Both the position numbers and the translations under genes were made by a program. From the NCBI GenBank assembly GCA_039182735.1, contig JBCDCB010000012.1, forward strand, positions 1-64,000: a stretch of DNA of 64,000 nt, read 5' to 3'. The notes beneath the pieces are model-generated. The model did not search any database. It was not told where the DNA came from and was given only the letters and a program-made list of their open reading frames with translations. The first letter of the stretch is position 1, and each line of letters starts with the position of its first letter. This document shows, piece by piece, positions 34,562-43,700 of this stretch. Source of the DNA: JBCDCB01 sp039182735. Its GTDB lineage: Bacteria > Planctomycetota > Phycisphaerae > Phycisphaerales > UBA1924.

Positions 34562-34792
34562 ATGGATACCACGCACCAGACCGCTCGCGCCCCGCGCCGA
34601 ACCTTCGGCAACAAGTTCTTCTTCGCGATCATCGCGCTGTGGGTCGCGTTCGTCATCGCGGTGTACGTCGCCAGCGCAATCCGCAAGGCGCTCGGGCCGC
34701 CCAAGAACGTCACGCCCAATCAGGCGCCGGCGGCATCGTCACCCGGGGCCTCATCCGCCGATGCCGACGAGGGCACCCGCCCGAACCAGTGA
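34562..34792 (+). CDS. Small single-pass membrane protein
   Basis: 76 residues with one transmembrane helix ('FFFAIIALWVAFVIAVYVAS') after a basic N-terminus, then a Pro/Ala/Ser-rich tail. It is unrecognised. The ATG lies 33 bases from the divergent nucleotidyltransferase start. The 3' end overlaps the convergent rsmD gene by 73 bases, which is odd and lowers confidence, although the membrane helix lies outside the overlap. Confidence 0.55.
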   Translation: MDTTHQTARAPRRTFGNKFFFAIIALWVAFVIAVYVASAIRKALGPPKNVTPNQAPAASSPGASSADADEGTRPNQ

Positions 34793-35385
34793 ACCGCCGT
34801 CGTCCCGTACGTGTGCGTCTCCGGCCCAACCAGGCTCGCGAAACCCAACGCCACCTCCGTGAACGTCGGGTGCTCGGGGTCGGAATCCTCGTCGCGATCG
34901 CGCAGCGGCCACGGCGTGCGCAGCAGCGCAAACCCCTCCGGATCGAGCCGCTCGCACACCCGCTCGAACTGCTCGAAGACGCGCGCGCGTGTCTGCGGAT
35001 CCTGCATCAGCGGGTAGGGCGGATCGAAGAAGATCACGTGTACGCCCTCCGGGCACATCGCCGCGGCGCCCGCGCCGAGCGCGTCGCCGTGGAAGAACGT
35101 GCAGCGATCCTCGATACCAAGCTTCTCGGCGTTTCCCTTGAGCAGGCGCATGACGCCGCGGTCTTTCTCGACAAAAACGCACTCGCGCGCCCCGCGCGAG
35201 ATCGCCTCGAACCCGAACGAACCGGTGCCGGCAAAGGCGTCAAAGTAGACCTCGTCCTCGAAGTGCCCGGCGAGCATGTTGAACACGCTCGTGCGCACGC
35301 GGTCGGGCAGCGGGCGTGTCCGCTCGTTGCCGCGTGGCGTGTCGATCTGTCGTCGGCGCAGGTCGCCCGCGATGATCCGAAGCAT
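34720..35385 (-). CDS. rsmD: 16S rRNA (guanine966-N2)-methyltransferase
   Basis: 221 residues from the ATG giving 'MLRIIAGDLRRRQIDTPRG'. RsmD signatures are 'RPLPDRVRTSVFNML', the SAM site 'YFDAFAGTGSFGFEAISRGA' and the catalytic 'IFFDPPYPL'. It methylates G966 of 16S rRNA during 30S assembly. Its start overlaps the stop of the AhpD-like gene (TGATG). The C-terminal ~25 residues, in the overlap with the convergent small ORF, are Ser/Ala/Asp-rich. Confidence 0.93.
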   Translation of the reverse strand: MLRIIAGDLRRRQIDTPRGNERTRPLPDRVRTSVFNMLAGHFEDEVYFDAFAGTGSFGFEAISRGARECVFVEKDRGVMRLLKGNAEKLGIEDRCTFFHGDALGAGAAAMCPEGVHVIFFDPPYPLMQDPQTRARVFEQFERVCERLDPEGFALLRTPWPLRDRDEDSDPEHPTFTEVALGFASLVGPETHTYGTTAVHWFGRVPSSASADEAPGDDAAGA

Positions 35386-35756
35386 CAGGACTCGCGCTCC
35401 TCGATGAGCGCGTCGAGCACGAGCATCGCGCGCCGGGCGTGCGGAATGACGATCGAACCGCCGACGATCATCGCGACGTTCATCGCGTCTTCGACCTGCT
35501 CGCGCGTCCAGCCCGCGCCGACACACTGCTCGAGGTGATAGGTGATGCAGTCATCGCAGCGGAGCACGCTCGACGCCACGAGCCCGAGCAGCTCTTTGGT
35601 CGGCGTGTCGAGTCCGCCCGACTCGGTGCGATCGTCGTAGCACTGCGTATCCAGCGTGAGGAAGCGTTTGATGCCGATGTGTTCGCAGGCCTGCAGGCGG
35701 GCCTGCGCGGTGCCGCGCTCTTCGCGGAACTTCGCGAGCATGTCGGGTCCGTTCAT
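35385..35756 (-). CDS. Carboxymuconolactone decarboxylase / AhpD-like protein
   Basis: 123 residues from the ATG giving 'MNGPDMLAKFREERG'. The AhpD-type redox motif CxxCxxxH is seen in 'LRCDDCITYHLEQC', followed by 'AGWTREQVEDAMNVAMIVGGS', typical of this alkylhydroperoxidase-like fold. It may be a peroxidase or thiol-redox protein. It lies at the end of the polysaccharide gene block, 16 bases after the transferase stop, and overlaps rsmD by one base. Confidence 0.87.
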   Translation of the reverse strand: MNGPDMLAKFREERGTAQARLQACEHIGIKRFLTLDTQCYDDRTESGGLDTPTKELLGLVASSVLRCDDCITYHLEQCVGAGWTREQVEDAMNVAMIVGGSIVIPHARRAMLVLDALIEERES

Positions 35757-35772
35757 GCCGCGATGGTACGCG

Positions 35773-37230
35773 TCAGGGCGACGCGGGCTCGGGCTCGGGA
35801 TAGCCGACGCTCGCGGGCGCACCCGCGGCTTCGCCCGACTCGGGCTCGTCGTGCTGGTGCTTGGGCTTGCCGCTGGGGGCCTTGCCTCCGGTGGCGGCGA
35901 GCTCGATCGCCTGGCGGCGCGCGACCTTGACCGCGGTCACCCAGATGAACACCGTGACCACGAGCGCCACGGTGAAGACGACACGCAGCCGCCCCATACT
36001 GAGCCAGACGCCGAGCGCCGCGAAGACGGTGCCGATGCCGTAGATCGCGAAGGCGGCGCCCTTCACGCCCAGCGCGCGCTTGAGCATGTGGTGCAGGTGC
36101 TGATCGTCCGGCGCGGACATGGGCTTGCCGGCCATCTTGCGCCGGATGATCGCCAGCGCCGTGTCGATGATCGGGATCGCGTAGATGATCAGCCCGGCCA
36201 CGACGAGGTGCGTTTTGCCCGTGTCGCCCATCGTCAGGATGACGGCGATCGACATGTACCCGAGCAGCAGCGAACCGCAGTCACCCAGGAAAATCGTCGC
36301 CGGGTTGAAGTTGTGCGGGAGGAACCCCAGGCACGCGCCGAGCACCGCCATCGCGAGCACGATGCGCGATCCGTCGAGGTGCCCGTCGTCGTTGGCGGCC
36401 ATCGCGAGCGCGATGATCAGCAGCCCCGCCGCCGCGATCGCCGTGACACCCGAGAGCAGCCCGTCGAGCCCGTCGATCAGGTTGGACGCGTTGCACGCGC
36501 CGAGCACGCCGATCGCGATGATCGCGGTGCCCACCCAGTACACGAAGTCGATCGGGATGGGCGATATCCCCGGCATCGAGATCACGAAGCCCAGCGTCTC
36601 CACCACCTGCCCGTTCGAGACCATCTCAACCGTCGGGATCCCCATCGCGTCGGCGACGGGGAGCATGACGCCCGCCGCGACCTTGGTCCCCACGTTCTCC
36701 ATCGCCAGCGCCGCCGCCGCGAGCAGCTGCCCGGCGATCTTCAGGCGCGGATCGAGCCCGACCACGTCGTCGATCAGCCCGGTGATCATGATCACCGTCA
36801 TGCCGAGCAGGATCGAGAACGGCACCGTGAGCTGATCGTGCGCGCTCTCGTGCTGCGACAGCAGCTTGAGCGGTCCCCCGGGATTCATCTCGAAGAACAC
36901 GTACGAGAAGGCGATCGCGGCGAGCAGCCCCAGGTACACCGCCACCCCGCCGAGGTACGCGATCGGGATGCGGTGCACCTTCCGCGCCTCGCTCGGCTGA
37001 TCGACCACCCCGTTCTTCACCGCGAGCATCCGCATCACGGGCGTCGCGAGCACCGTGACCAGGAACGCCACCACAAAGACGACCAGGTACCCGCTGAAGA
37101 TCTGCCCTGGCGTGCTGGGCACGTCCGGCATCGCCTCCGGCGCGCCCGCGATCGGCGCGAGCATGCCATCAATGAACGACGGACGCGACGCCGCACCGCT
37201 CAGCGGGTTCTCAAGCCCGGCGCCCATCAT
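35773..37230 (-). CDS. WecA/MraY-type undecaprenyl-phosphate sugar-1-phosphate transferase
   Basis: 485 residues, about ten membrane helices. Signatures are 'VDQPSEARKVHRIPIAYLGG', 'LIDDVVGLDPRLKI' (DDxxD-like), 'NASNLIDGLDGL', 'IFLGDCGSLLLGY' and 'DDQHLHHML' (HxHH). The enzyme starts lipid-linked glycan assembly by moving a sugar-1-phosphate, usually HexNAc-1-P, to undecaprenyl phosphate. The C-terminal extension (about 40 residues, Lys/Glu/Pro-rich) is cytoplasmic. The start codon pair ATGATG overlaps the stop of the upstream epimerase gene. Confidence 0.92.
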   Translation of the reverse strand: MMGAGLENPLSGAASRPSFIDGMLAPIAGAPEAMPDVPSTPGQIFSGYLVVFVVAFLVTVLATPVMRMLAVKNGVVDQPSEARKVHRIPIAYLGGVAVYLGLLAAIAFSYVFFEMNPGGPLKLLSQHESAHDQLTVPFSILLGMTVIMITGLIDDVVGLDPRLKIAGQLLAAAALAMENVGTKVAAGVMLPVADAMGIPTVEMVSNGQVVETLGFVISMPGISPIPIDFVYWVGTAIIAIGVLGACNASNLIDGLDGLLSGVTAIAAAGLLIIALAMAANDDGHLDGSRIVLAMAVLGACLGFLPHNFNPATIFLGDCGSLLLGYMSIAVILTMGDTGKTHLVVAGLIIYAIPIIDTALAIIRRKMAGKPMSAPDDQHLHHMLKRALGVKGAAFAIYGIGTVFAALGVWLSMGRLRVVFTVALVVTVFIWVTAVKVARRQAIELAATGGKAPSGKPKHQHDEPESGEAAGAPASVGYPEPEPASP

Positions 37231-38321
37231 CGCGCGCTCGCTCCTCGCTTCGACACCGCGGCACGCTCGCTGCGCATCCACGACGCCAGGTCCTCGATCG
37301 TCCGCTCCAGCGCCACGCTCGGCTCGAAGCCGATCAACCCACGAACGCGCGACACCTCCGGCTTGCGTCGGCGCAGATCCTCGAATCCCACGCCGTACAC
37401 CGCATCATACGAACGGTGTTCGATCTCGCTCGAAGATCCGAGCGTCTTCACAACAGTCTCGGCAAGCGTCCGGATGCTGATCGGGACATCCGACCCGATG
37501 TTCACCACCGACCCGAGCGCTTGGTCGCACGCGAGCAGCGCGGGCAACGCGGGCGCCACGTCCCGAACGTCGCAGAAACACCGCGATTGCTCGCCGTCGC
37601 CGAACACCACCAGCGGCTCGCCCTCCAGCGCCGCGCGCACGAAGCGCGGCAGCACCATCCCGTATTCGCCCACCTGTCTCGGCCCGACGGTGTTGAAGAA
37701 CCGTGCGATCACCACCGGCAGCGCGTGCCGCTCGTGGTGCGCCAGCGCGAGATGCTCGCCCAGTGCCTTGCTCATCGCGTAGGACCATCGGCGCGACGTG
37801 GTCGGCCCGAGCAGGCTGTCCCCGCCCTCTCGAAAGACCTCTTCGTTCGACTTGCCGTAGACCTCGCTGGACGACGCGATGAGCGTCCGCGCGGGCGATC
37901 CGCCGCGCCCCGCGCGCAGCGCGAACCGCAGGATCGCCGCGGTGTCGAAGGCGTTGGTCTCGATCGACTCGATCGGGTGATCGACCACCCGCTTCACCCC
38001 CACCGCCGCCGCGAGGTGGTACACGTGATCGAAGGGCCCGCGCACGCGCTCGTCGCGCAGCACGCCGTCATCACCGATCGCGCCGCGGAGCGTTGTCTCG
38101 ACGACGGTCAGCGCGCCGTGCGCCGGCAGGTTGCCCCGCGAGCCAGTGGACAAGTCGTCGAGCACGACGACCTCGCACCCGCGCCCGAGCAGCGACTCGA
38201 CGAGATGCGAACCGATGAACCCGGCGCCGCCGGTGACGAGCGCGCGCGCGGGCGATCCCTGCCCGTGCGCGTTGAGACCGACCGCTCTGGTCACCACCTT
38301 CGCCCCCGCGCCGTGTGTCAC
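37227..38321 (-). CDS. NAD-dependent epimerase/dehydratase (extended SDR)
   Basis: 364 residues from a GTG overlapping the Wzc-like stop by four bases. The Rossmann motif is 'ALVTGGAGFIGSHLVESLL'; 'VYHLAAAVGVKRVVDHP', 'SSSEVYG' and the catalytic Tyr-Lys pair 'YAMSKALGEHL' follow; 'RFFNTVGPRQ' is the substrate-loop signature. It resembles UDP-glucose 4-epimerase or UDP-glucuronate decarboxylase-type enzymes and probably supplies an activated sugar to the surrounding polysaccharide pathway. The exact substrate is not determinable here. Confidence 0.9.
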   Translation of the reverse strand: MTHGAGAKVVTRAVGLNAHGQGSPARALVTGGAGFIGSHLVESLLGRGCEVVVLDDLSTGSRGNLPAHGALTVVETTLRGAIGDDGVLRDERVRGPFDHVYHLAAAVGVKRVVDHPIESIETNAFDTAAILRFALRAGRGGSPARTLIASSSEVYGKSNEEVFREGGDSLLGPTTSRRWSYAMSKALGEHLALAHHERHALPVVIARFFNTVGPRQVGEYGMVLPRFVRAALEGEPLVVFGDGEQSRCFCDVRDVAPALPALLACDQALGSVVNIGSDVPISIRTLAETVVKTLGSSSEIEHRSYDAVYGVGFEDLRRRKPEVSRVRGLIGFEPSVALERTIEDLASWMRSERAAVSKRGASAR

Positions 38322-40606
38322 GCCTTGTCGGCCGGCTCGTCCGCGTCCGATCCCGCGGCGACCGGGGTCTTGTCCCGGTCGGTCGAGTCGTCCGCCGCAC
38401 GCTCGCGGCTGTACTCGTGCGTCGCGCGGAAGTTCCGCTTGAAGTACCCGCCCGCCGACGGCTTCACCGCGTTCACCACCACGCCCAGGAACGCCGTATC
38501 CACGTCGTTGATCTGGTTGCGCAGGCGCGCGATCAGGCCCAGCTTCTCGCTCAGCGCCCGCACGACCATGACCGCGGCATCGGTGAACCCGCAGATCACG
38601 AACGCGTCGCCCGCGACCACCGCCGGCGGCGTATCGACCAGCACGATGTCGTACGACTCCTCCGCCTGCTTGACGATGTCCGCGAGGCGCTGCGTGGTGT
38701 ACCGCTCGTACACCCGGTCGCCGCGCTCGCCCGCCGGCAGCAGGTAGAGCCCCTCGAACTCGCCCTCGACGACCGACCCCGCGAGCGTCGCCTTGTCGAG
38801 CAGCACATCGCCCAGACCCGGAGTCATCTCGAACCCGAGCAGCTCGTGCTGGCGCGGTCGGCGGAGGTTGGCGTCGATGACGAGCACCCGCCGCCCCGTC
38901 GCCGCCAGGCGCGCCGCGACGTTGAGCACCACGCTCGTCGTACCCGAGCCCGGCAGGCCCGAGAAGAACGTGAAGCTCTTGTGGCCGTGCGACGCCGACG
39001 CCTTGAGGATCTTCGAGCGGATGTGACGCACCTGCTCGGCGATGATCCCGTCGGGGCGTTCGATCGACGCCGTCTCGATCCGCTCGGGGTTCGAGAGATC
39101 CATCTCGAGCGCCGGGACGATCCCGAGCACGTTGGTCCCGCGGATCGCCGCGACGTCTTGAGGACCGCGGGCCCGCGTCTCGCGCGCTTCGCGCAGCAGG
39201 ATCAGCCCGCCGGTCAGCCCGCACACGAGCACGACCGACACCGGGACGATCACGGTGAGGCTCGGGAACGACGGGAAGTCGGGCACGTTGGGCCCGCCCA
39301 GACGCTGCACGCGCGACGAGCGGTCGAGCAGCAGGTTCAGCTCCGTGATGCGAGTGCTCAGCTGCGCGAGCTGCGCGATGAGTTCTTCGCGCTCGGCCTG
39401 CAGGTTGTCATGCTGCTTGAGGCGCTGCGTGATCGCCGCGAGCTCTTCCTCGGCTTCGGACTTCTTCTGCATCATGTCCGCCTCGCTCGCCGCGAGGTTG
39501 TCGATCGTCGAACGCAGGTTCTCGACCGTCGCCGCGAAGACCTCGGCGAGCTGGCCCTCCACCGTGGCCTGTCGTTCCTGCTCGAGCGCGCGGATGGTGC
39601 GCTCGAGCCGCCGGACCTCGCGGTGGTTGGGCCCGAACTCCTCGCGCGTCGCGCGCAGCAGCGCGCGCTGCCCGGCGATCTGCGACTTCTGCTGCTGCAC
39701 GATCGGGCTCTCCTCGACGTTCTGGCGCACCGTCTCGGGGTACTGCGTCCCGCCCGGCGCGTTGAGGAAGCCCTCGTAGGTGCTGAGCTGCTCGCGTGCC
39801 GCGGCGAGCGACTCACGCGCCGTCACGATCTGCCCGTTGAGGTTGTCGATGAGACCGGTCTGCGTCGCGTCACGCGTCTGCAGACCGACGAGCTGTCCTT
39901 CGTCGAGCAGGTTCTCGATGCGCGTGTCGAGCGAGTCCAGGTCTCGACGCAGGTTGCGCTGGCGCGCCTCGAACGACTGGATCAGGTCCTGTTTGTCGCT
40001 GTTCTCACGGCGCTGCACGTCGATCAGGTACACCTGCGTGATCGCCTCGGCGATCGTCTTGCTGTCGAGCTTGCTGCCCGTCGTGACACGCATCAGCACG
40101 ACATTGGTGTCCGGGATCACGCGCGCCTGCGCGATCTCGCGCAGCGCCTTCAGCGCCTCGGTCTCGTCGTACGCCCCGTCGCGGAAGTACTTTTTCGCCC
40201 ACTGCGTTTCGTCTCGCACCTCGGGCTCGTCCACCGCGTTCTCGAGGATGCGGTCCGACTGGAGCACCAGCGCCTGCGTCTCGAGGAAAACCTCGAGCTC
40301 CTTGTTGCCGCCTGCGCCGGTGAGCGAACCCGTCGCGTCCGCGGTCTCCGCGGCACCCTCGACGTCGAACGTCACCTCCGACGTGAACTTCGGCGCCAGG
40401 CGCAGCAGCCCCAAGTAGGCAACCACACCAAAAAAGACCGAGAAGACGAACGCCGCGGACGCCAGCGGCCAGTACACGCGCAGGATCCGCATCGGATCGA
40501 TGTTGATCGCGGGCGCCACCGCGGGCTGCGGACCCGGACGACGCGCCGCGCCGCCCTGCGGGGGACGCGCGCCGCCCGGCGCCGGCGTGCGAGGGATGTT
40601 GCTCAT
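38318..40606 (-). CDS. Wzc-like polysaccharide co-polymerase / BY-kinase-type ATPase
   Basis: 762 residues; the ATG at 40606 has AGGAG six bases upstream. A Wzz domain with two membrane helices (about 40-65 and 465-485) brackets a long periplasmic coiled coil ('LRATREEFGPNHREVRRLERTIRAL' region). The C-terminal ATPase has Walker A 'GLPGSGTTSVV', Walker A' 'VLVIDANLRRP' and Walker B 'IVLVDTPP'. The tail has only two scattered Tyr residues rather than the usual cluster, so autophosphorylation may be reduced. It controls chain length and export of the polysaccharide with the Wza-like protein. Confidence 0.9.
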   Translation of the reverse strand: MSNIPRTPAPGGARPPQGGAARRPGPQPAVAPAINIDPMRILRVYWPLASAAFVFSVFFGVVAYLGLLRLAPKFTSEVTFDVEGAAETADATGSLTGAGGNKELEVFLETQALVLQSDRILENAVDEPEVRDETQWAKKYFRDGAYDETEALKALREIAQARVIPDTNVVLMRVTTGSKLDSKTIAEAITQVYLIDVQRRENSDKQDLIQSFEARQRNLRRDLDSLDTRIENLLDEGQLVGLQTRDATQTGLIDNLNGQIVTARESLAAAREQLSTYEGFLNAPGGTQYPETVRQNVEESPIVQQQKSQIAGQRALLRATREEFGPNHREVRRLERTIRALEQERQATVEGQLAEVFAATVENLRSTIDNLAASEADMMQKKSEAEEELAAITQRLKQHDNLQAEREELIAQLAQLSTRITELNLLLDRSSRVQRLGGPNVPDFPSFPSLTVIVPVSVVLVCGLTGGLILLREARETRARGPQDVAAIRGTNVLGIVPALEMDLSNPERIETASIERPDGIIAEQVRHIRSKILKASASHGHKSFTFFSGLPGSGTTSVVLNVAARLAATGRRVLVIDANLRRPRQHELLGFEMTPGLGDVLLDKATLAGSVVEGEFEGLYLLPAGERGDRVYERYTTQRLADIVKQAEESYDIVLVDTPPAVVAGDAFVICGFTDAAVMVVRALSEKLGLIARLRNQINDVDTAFLGVVVNAVKPSAGGYFKRNFRATHEYSRERAADDSTDRDKTPVAAGSDADEPADKA

Positions 40607-40757
40607 CACGAACTCCTGACTGTGCTCCGGCGCCCACCGCGCCGCGATCTGATCTCTCGCCCCCGTGCGTCCTCGTCCCGACCCTCCCAGGTCGCGCGTT
40701 ATCGGCCCCGCGATGCGCCCACGTTCCCGGGCGATGCGCTCTTCCTATGTCGGCCGC

Positions 40758-43700
40758 TCAGAGCATCGCTTTCAGTTCTTCCAGGTCTTCACCGAACTCA
40801 TCCACGACCGATTGATGCTCGCGGCCGATCGCCTCCGCCGCGTCCGCGTGCTCGCGAGCCACCCGCAGGTCGCTCAGCTCCACCGCCGCCTTGCCCAGGT
40901 GTACGTGCGCAATGAACGCCTCACGCGGCGCGTCGGCAGTCTGCAACGCCCGCTCCAGGACCGTCCGCGCCTCACGCGGACGATCCAGCTTCAGGTACAC
41001 GAACCCGAGCGTGTCCAGCACCGTGCTGTTCACCGGCGCCAAACGGGCCGCCTCCTCCGCGTGCGGAAGCGCTCGCTCGGCATCGCCGACCTCCACCAGC
41101 GCAATGTACGCGTAGTTGTTGTTCAACTCGATGTCGCTCGGGCTGATCTCCAGCGCCGCGTCGAGCGCCACCAGGCACTCGTCGTAACGGCGCAGGTCGT
41201 ACAGCGCCCGGCTGCGCGAGCGGTAGATCTCGAGCATCGTCCGCGGGTCCGGGTTCGTCGCCTCGATCGATGCGAGATCGTCGAGCACGCGCTGGCGGTC
41301 CTCGCCGCGCAGGTAGCGCTGCGTCACGACGTAGGTCCGCAGGAACGGGTTGTTCGTGCGTCCGGCGTCGATCACCGAGCGCACGTTTTGGAAGACTACG
41401 TTGGGATTTTGGAACATCAGCTGCACGTCGCGCAGCCAGAACCGCGCGAGCTCGCCGCTGTCACCGACGCGGTCAAGGGCCGCGAAGGCCGCGTTCCGCG
41501 CAAAGTCGTCGTCGCCAAGGAACATGTTCGCCCGCGCGATGAGCATCGTCTCACCGACCGCGAGCCCGGCGATCTTGTCCACCTCCGCGCGCAGGCGGTT
41601 CACCTCGGCGCGAGAGGGTGTCGTCGGCGCCCGCAGCAGCGAGTCGAGCAGCAGCGCCGCGTTCTCGGGCGTCTGCTCCATCGCGTAGAGCCTGCGGAAG
41701 AGCTCCGAAGCCGGGCCGTGCTGCCCGTTGTCCGCGAAGATGCGCGCCGCGCCGCCGAGCCAGCGCGTGTCGTCGGGGCGGCGTTCGACCACCTCGAGCG
41801 CTTCGCGCTGCGCCTCTTCCATCCGACCCAGCGCGAGCAGTTCGGTCACGAGCAGGCCGCGAAGGTCCGTGCTGTCGGGGTTGACTTCGATCCCGTTGCG
41901 CAGCTCCGCGAGCGCCTGGTCGAACTGCGCGCGTCGCTTGTAAAGCTGGTATCGCAGCGACCACGCGCGGATCAGCCCCGGTCGGAGCCGGACGACCTGG
42001 TCGAGGTCCTGCAGCACGTCGGAGAACATGGTCTCGTCGTTCAGGTTGAACAGGGCGCGCTGCATGAAGGGCGACGGGTCGGACGGATCGATCGCGACCG
42101 CCTCGTCCAGGAAACGCCTCGCCGCGCGATCGTCCCCACGCGAACGCTCGATGTTCGAGCGCAGCATCAGGATCTCGGCGTCGGACTGCGAGGGCACCGA
42201 GGCCAGCACCGCGTTCGCCTCCTCGAACTGGCGAAGCCGCCCGTGCGTCTCGGCGAGCCGCTTGGCCACCGCCTGCTCGAGCGATTCGGACTCGAGATCC
42301 GAGTCGAGCACCGCGCGATACGCCTGCGCCGCACGCTCGAAGGCCGCGTCGGACTCGGTCTTCAGACGCGCGGCACGCTCGATCGCGCGCCCGACCTCCG
42401 CCGCCGACGCCGCCGAAGACAGATTCGACGCCATCCGGAAGAAGTGGTCACCCAGGCGGCGGTCCGCCTGCGCATCACTGCCCGCTTGGAACGCGCGAGC
42501 CTTCTCGTACGCCTCCACACCGCCCGCCGAATCGCCCTGCGCCACCAGATACTCCCCGTAGGTCAGCCAGCCCTCGAGCTTGGTGCGGTCGTCGGCGTCT
42601 TCCGGCAGGTCCTCGACGTACGAGCGGTACGTCGCGAGCGCGCCCTCCGAGTCGCCGCGGGCCTCGAGCAGCTGCGCGCGCAGCGCCGTGAGCACGAGCG
42701 GGCGGACGTCGTCCGCGTCGCCGATCGCGTCGATGACCGACTGCGCATCGTCGAGCCGCTCCTCTTCCAGATACAGGCGGAAGAGCGCCAGCGCGTTCTG
42801 CGTCCGCGACGGATCGGTCGCGAACATGCGCTCGCGCATCTCCGTCGCTTCCGCGGCGTCACCGAACTCCGCTTCGAGTTGCAGGTACAGCTCACCGAGG
42901 TCGGGGTCGTTGCGCACAAAGCGCAGCGCGCCGGCCTCGGGCTCGACCACCGCGAGCGCCTCGGCGCCGCGGTTCAGCTTGATCAGCACCGCCGCGTATT
43001 CCTTTGCCGTCTGCGCGTCCGACGGGTTGCCCTCGTACGCACGACGGTACGACTCAACCGCATCGACCAAGCGCCCCAACTGCTGCTGCGACGAGCCCAG
43101 CAGTCGCCACGCCGGCGGGTTGTACGGCACGCGCTGCACCACCTGCTCGAAGCTCAGTAGCGCGTTCTGGAAGTCGCCCTCGAGCAGCTGCAGACGTCCC
43201 TGGAAGAGCAGGCCATCGACCTGGTCCGCGTTCGCCGCCGCCGCGCGACGCACCACGCGACGCGCCTCCTCCAGGTCCTGCCGCCCCGCGGCATCGAGGA
43301 ACTGCGCCTCGATCACCTCGGGCGCGTCCGGTGCCAGCTCCACCGCGCGCGCCAGCTCAGCGCTCGCTTCATCGCGCTTGCCGAGCATCCGCAGCGCCTT
43401 GGCCAGCTCGATCGCCTTGATGTGCTCCGGCGCGTCGAGCGACGCGATGTAGTCCCGCGCCGCCTGTTCCGGATCCGTCGAGGCCAGCTGCACACGCATC
43501 GCGCGCAATCTGTCACTGCCGGGGTTCGCGGCGATGCCGTCGTCAAGGATCTCCAGCGCCCGCTCCCGGTTCCCCAGCGCCGACTCGATCGACGCGAGGT
43601 TCTGCACTAGACGCAGATCGCCCGGGAACTCCTCGTACACCGGCTCGAGCAGCGCCTTCGCGCCGGCGACGTCCTGCGCCGTGATGCGATCCCGTGCCGC

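Noticed and set aside
38315..43160. Long plus-strand frames (to 866 codons) opposite the Wzc-like and TPR genes
   Set aside because: Composition is typical of antisense frames of GC-rich genes; the minus-strand genes carry clear motifs.
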